A stretch of 51,313 nt of DNA from contig JBBEAZ010000045.1 of assembly GCA_040882565.1 (NCBI GenBank), positions 1 through 51,313 on the forward strand, written 5' to 3'. Made by a program: the position numbers and the translations under genes. Below, piece by piece: positions 49,122 through 51,313 of the stretch (position 1 is its first letter; every line of letters begins with the position of its first letter). This DNA is from CF-162 sp040882565 (GTDB lineage Bacteria; Chloroflexota; Dehalococcoidia; SM23-28-2; RBG-16-64-32). The notes beneath the pieces are model-generated. The model saw only the letters and a program-made list of their open reading frames with translations. It had not been told where the DNA came from and ran no database searches.

Positions 49122-49787
49122 ATGGCTCACCGTGAACTGAAGGACCAGATCTACCCGCAGTTCGCCCGCATCGGGCAGGCGCTTGCGAGCGAGAAACGCC
49201 TGGAGCTGGTCGACCTGCTCGCCCAGGCGCCGCGGCACGTCGACGCCCTCGCCAAGGAGACCGGAATGTCGGTGGCGAACGTGTCTCAACATTTGCAGAT
49301 TTTGCGCTCGGCGAATCTCGTCGAGGCGGATCGCCATGGCAATACGACTGTCTACCGTCTGTCGGACCCGACAGTCGTGCAGCTATGGCTCGCTCTCCGC
49401 GGCGTCGCCGAATCGCGATTGGCCGAGCTGAAGGAGATCGCGCGGGTCCTTCCCGGCCGCGACAACGGCAACGTCGTATCGCGTGACGAGGTCAAGGAGC
49501 TTCTCAAGACCAAGGCCGTTCTACTCGACGTCAGGCCGAAGCAGGAGTTCGAAGCCGGGCATCTGCGTGGGGCAATCAGTATCCCCATCGACGAACTTCG
49601 GGATCGTCTGGGCGAGCTACCGCGCAACCGGCAGGTGATCACCTATTGCCGGGGAGAGTACTGTCTCTTCGCGGACGAAGCGGCCGCGCTCCTGCGAGCG
49701 AACGGCTTCGACGTTGCGCGGCTGGAGGGTGGCTGGCCGGAGTGGCAGACCGAGGGTAGGCCCGTTCAGACGGGACGACGGAAGTGA
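49122..49787 (+). CDS. ArsR-family regulator fused to a rhodanese domain
   Basis: 221 residues. ArsR winged helix about 10-100: LASEKRLELVDLLAQAPRHV, DALAKETGMSVANVSQHLQI, LVEADRHGNTTVYRL. There is no CxC metal site in the recognition helix. The rhodanese domain, about 120-215, has VLLDVRPKQEFEAGHLRGA and the active loop ITYCRGEYCLFADEAAA with two cysteines. A sensor of reactive sulfur species, working through persulfidation or disulfide formation of these cysteines, is likely by analogy with known sulfide-responsive fusion regulators. It starts the right-going operon. Confidence 0.92.
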   Translation: MAHRELKDQIYPQFARIGQALASEKRLELVDLLAQAPRHVDALAKETGMSVANVSQHLQILRSANLVEADRHGNTTVYRLSDPTVVQLWLALRGVAESRLAELKEIARVLPGRDNGNVVSRDEVKELLKTKAVLLDVRPKQEFEAGHLRGAISIPIDELRDRLGELPRNRQVITYCRGEYCLFADEAAALLRANGFDVARLEGGWPEWQTEGRPVQTGRRK

Positions 49788-49831
49788 CGAAGTGGCTACA
49801 ACAGGCGGCAGCTATCAGGGAGGAGGACGGC

Positions 49832-50671
49832 GTGAGCGAGCAAACCCCACGTGAATGGCAGCTGGTCGGAAACCTGGCCGAAAACTATGAGCGGTACCTG
49901 GTTCCAGCAATTTTCCGTCCCTGGGCGATCGGCCTCGTCGATCTGGCGGCGCCACAGCAAGGCGAACGCCTACTTGACATCGCCTGCGGTACCGGCGTCG
50001 TGGCACGTATCGCCAGCGAGCGCCTCGGTCCGGCGGCTAAGGTCACCGGGCTAGACCTCAACCCCGGGATGCTTGCAGTCGCTGGTTCGGTTACACCCGC
50101 AGGCGCCTCGATCGAGTGGCAACAGGGCAACGCTGAGGGCATGCCACTCCCGGACGAGGGATTCGATGTGGTGCTCTGCCAGCAGGGGCTCCAGTTCTTC
50201 CCGAACAAGGCAACTGCCCTGCGCGAGATGAATCGTGTGCTCGCGCCCGGCGGGCGGCTGGCCCTCAGCGCTTGGCGAGACATCAAGCACATCCCCGGCT
50301 ACCTCGCGCTGGCGGAAACGCTGACACAGTATGTGAGCCCCGAATCTGGCGGGTTCCTCCAGATGTTGGGTTCGTTAGATGACCCCGCCGAACTGCGAAA
50401 CTTAATCGAAGAGGCAGGCTTCACGGATGTAACCATTCGTGTTGAGTCCGGCGAGCTTCGCTTTTCCTCCCCGGAGGCGTTCGTCTGGGAAATCGTGCAA
50501 TGCACGCCGCTGGTGTGGATGACGCCGGTGACCCAGGCGGATGAATCGACCCGCACTAATCTGGTCAACGACGTCGCAAGCAGACTGCAGGAATACGTGC
50601 ATGACGACCGGAGCCTGGCGTTTCCTATCGAAGCCACCGTCGTCACCGCCAAGAAAGAGGTGAAGAGATGA
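49832..50671 (+). CDS. Class I SAM-dependent methyltransferase (UbiE-like)
   Basis: 279 residues from GTG 49832, preceded by AGGGAGGAGGA; a GTG overlapping the ArsR stop at 49784 would add 16 residues. Motif I LLDIACGTGVVARIASE, motif II GLDLNPGMLAVA, LPDEGFDVVLCQQGLQFF, VLAPGGRLALSAWR. The substrate is unknown. Its stop overlaps the start of the ArsM-like gene (ATGA). Confidence 0.9.
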   Translation: MSEQTPREWQLVGNLAENYERYLVPAIFRPWAIGLVDLAAPQQGERLLDIACGTGVVARIASERLGPAAKVTGLDLNPGMLAVAGSVTPAGASIEWQQGNAEGMPLPDEGFDVVLCQQGLQFFPNKATALREMNRVLAPGGRLALSAWRDIKHIPGYLALAETLTQYVSPESGGFLQMLGSLDDPAELRNLIEEAGFTDVTIRVESGELRFSSPEAFVWEIVQCTPLVWMTPVTQADESTRTNLVNDVASRLQEYVHDDRSLAFPIEATVVTAKKEVKR

Positions 50672-51313
50672 CTATGGATGTACGACCCGCCGCGGTTAAT
50701 ACGGAAGAGTTGCGCTGCCTGATCAGCGACAAATACACGGAAGTCGCGCAGACGCCGGAGAAGGGGTTCCATTTCCATACCGGTAAGCCGCTGGCGATGA
50801 TGCTGGGCTATTCCGAGGCCATCGTCGATGCACTCCCTTCCGGCACCGTCGATTCGTTCGCCGGGACCGGCAACCCGTTCTCAATGGGGGACCTCCAGCC
50901 CGACGAGACGGTGCTCGACGTCGGCTGCGGCGCCGGCTTCGATACGCTTATCGCCGCCCGCCAGGTTGGCCCGACAGGCCGCGTGATCAGCGTCGACATG
51001 ACGCCGGCCATGCTGGACAAGGCACAAGCAGGCGCGCGCGAGGCCGGTCTCTACAACATCGACTTCCGCGAAGGACTCGCCGAAGCCCTTCCCGTCGACG
51101 ATCAATCGGTCGACGTGGTTATCAGCAACGGCGTGATCAACCTCTGCCCCGACAAGATGGCGGCGATGCAAGAGGTCAACCGCGTGCTGAAGCCCGGCGG
51201 CCGGATTCAGATCGGCGATATCGTTGTGCACAAGGAGGTTCCAGAGGACGCGAAAGCGGACATCGACCTCTGGGGTGACTGAATAGCCGGTGCTCTGCTG
51301 TATGCAGAGTGGG
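50668..51313 (+). CDS. ArsM-like methyltransferase with in-frame UGA at a conserved Cys site: candidate selenoprotein, runs off right edge
   Basis: ATG 50668 overlaps the stop of the preceding gene. Motif I TVLDVGCGAGFDTLIAARQV, SVDMTPAMLDKAQ, and LPVDDQSVDVVISNGVINLC with LNPxxPDK-type VNRVLKPGGRIQIGDI are typical of arsenite methyltransferase-like (UbiE/ArsM) enzymes. After DIDLWGD the frame meets TGA (51280-51282, codon 205) and continues IAGALLYAEW to the window edge. In this family the segment is DIDLW-x-x-C-IAGAL, with a Cys that binds arsenic in ArsM. The UGA occupies that Cys, and a stem-loop with SECIS geometry follows (51292-51310). I infer Sec insertion; the alternative is a truncation or error. 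Third gene of the ArsR-rhodanese operon. Confidence 0.8.
51292..51310 (+). promoter_or_regulatory. SECIS-like stem-loop after the UGA of the ArsM-like gene
   Basis: GCTCTGC (51292-51298), loop TGTAT, GCAGAGT (51304-51310); six Watson-Crick pairs plus a G-U closing pair. There are 16 bases between the UGA and the loop, whose second base is G. Fits the general bacterial SECIS pattern. Confidence 0.6.

Overview
The window is about 51 kb of GC-rich bacterial DNA. It is chromosomal: infC-rpmI-rplT, pheST, thrS with a T-box leader, three tRNA genes and lhr are all present. Secreted proteins carry short dockerin-like repeats of the form WGDxDCSxxVxPVDSLKxLRxDAGL. These repeats, the pattern of small soil-type accessory genes and the codon usage suggest Chloroflexota, probably Dehalococcoidia-like. 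That assignment is an inference from gene content, not a phylogeny.

Layout. 1-5.0 kb is an accessory zone: an unrecognised partial gene, a broken secreted metallo-beta-lactamase-fold (ComEC-like) gene behind an excalibur/dockerin protein, and a type II restriction-modification pair flanked by 77-bp direct repeats, followed by small gene remnants. 5.0-7.4 kb holds oppF-oppD ATPases behind tRNA-Leu and tRNA-Lys. 7.5-13.9 kb is an unusual island: two OmpR-type response regulators bracket a SnoaL-like protein, three tiny zinc-ribbon proteins, an ice-binding-like (DUF3494) surface protein, a small membrane protein and three one-helix membrane miniproteins, two of them tandem paralogues of 26 and 28 residues. 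13.9-22.1 kb is housekeeping: tRNA-Val, a T-box leader, two small membrane genes, thrS, infC with an AUU start, rpmI, rplT, and the convergent pheST. 22.1-34.6 kb is metabolic: aldo/keto reductase, moeA, Flp pilin, a Gfo/Idh-TetR-CMD-thioesterase-alcohol dehydrogenase block, a cupin, a kinase-like phosphotransferase, nitronate monooxygenase with a nearby duplicated fragment, and a PIN-domain protein. 34.6-42.1 kb has Lhr helicase and two secreted or surface proteins.

42.1-51.3 kb is the most interesting part. Two divergent operons leave a shared operator region at about 49.06-49.11 kb. To the right run an ArsR-rhodanese fusion regulator, a methyltransferase and an ArsM-like methyltransferase. 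To the left run DUF5680, DUF1059, DUF4395, an MFS transporter and an MBL-rhodanese (persulfide dioxygenase/sulfurtransferase type) protein. This looks like a sulfur/metalloid stress system.

Two separate methyltransferase genes here (44335-45135, and 50668 to the right edge) each contain an in-frame TGA. Each TGA is followed, at the spacing expected of a bacterial SECIS element, by a stem-loop with G as the second loop base. In the ArsM-like protein the TGA falls where this family has a conserved cysteine. I infer that both are candidate selenoproteins that a standard gene caller would truncate or split. No selA, selB, selC or selD gene is visible in the window, so the Sec machinery must be sought elsewhere in the genome.
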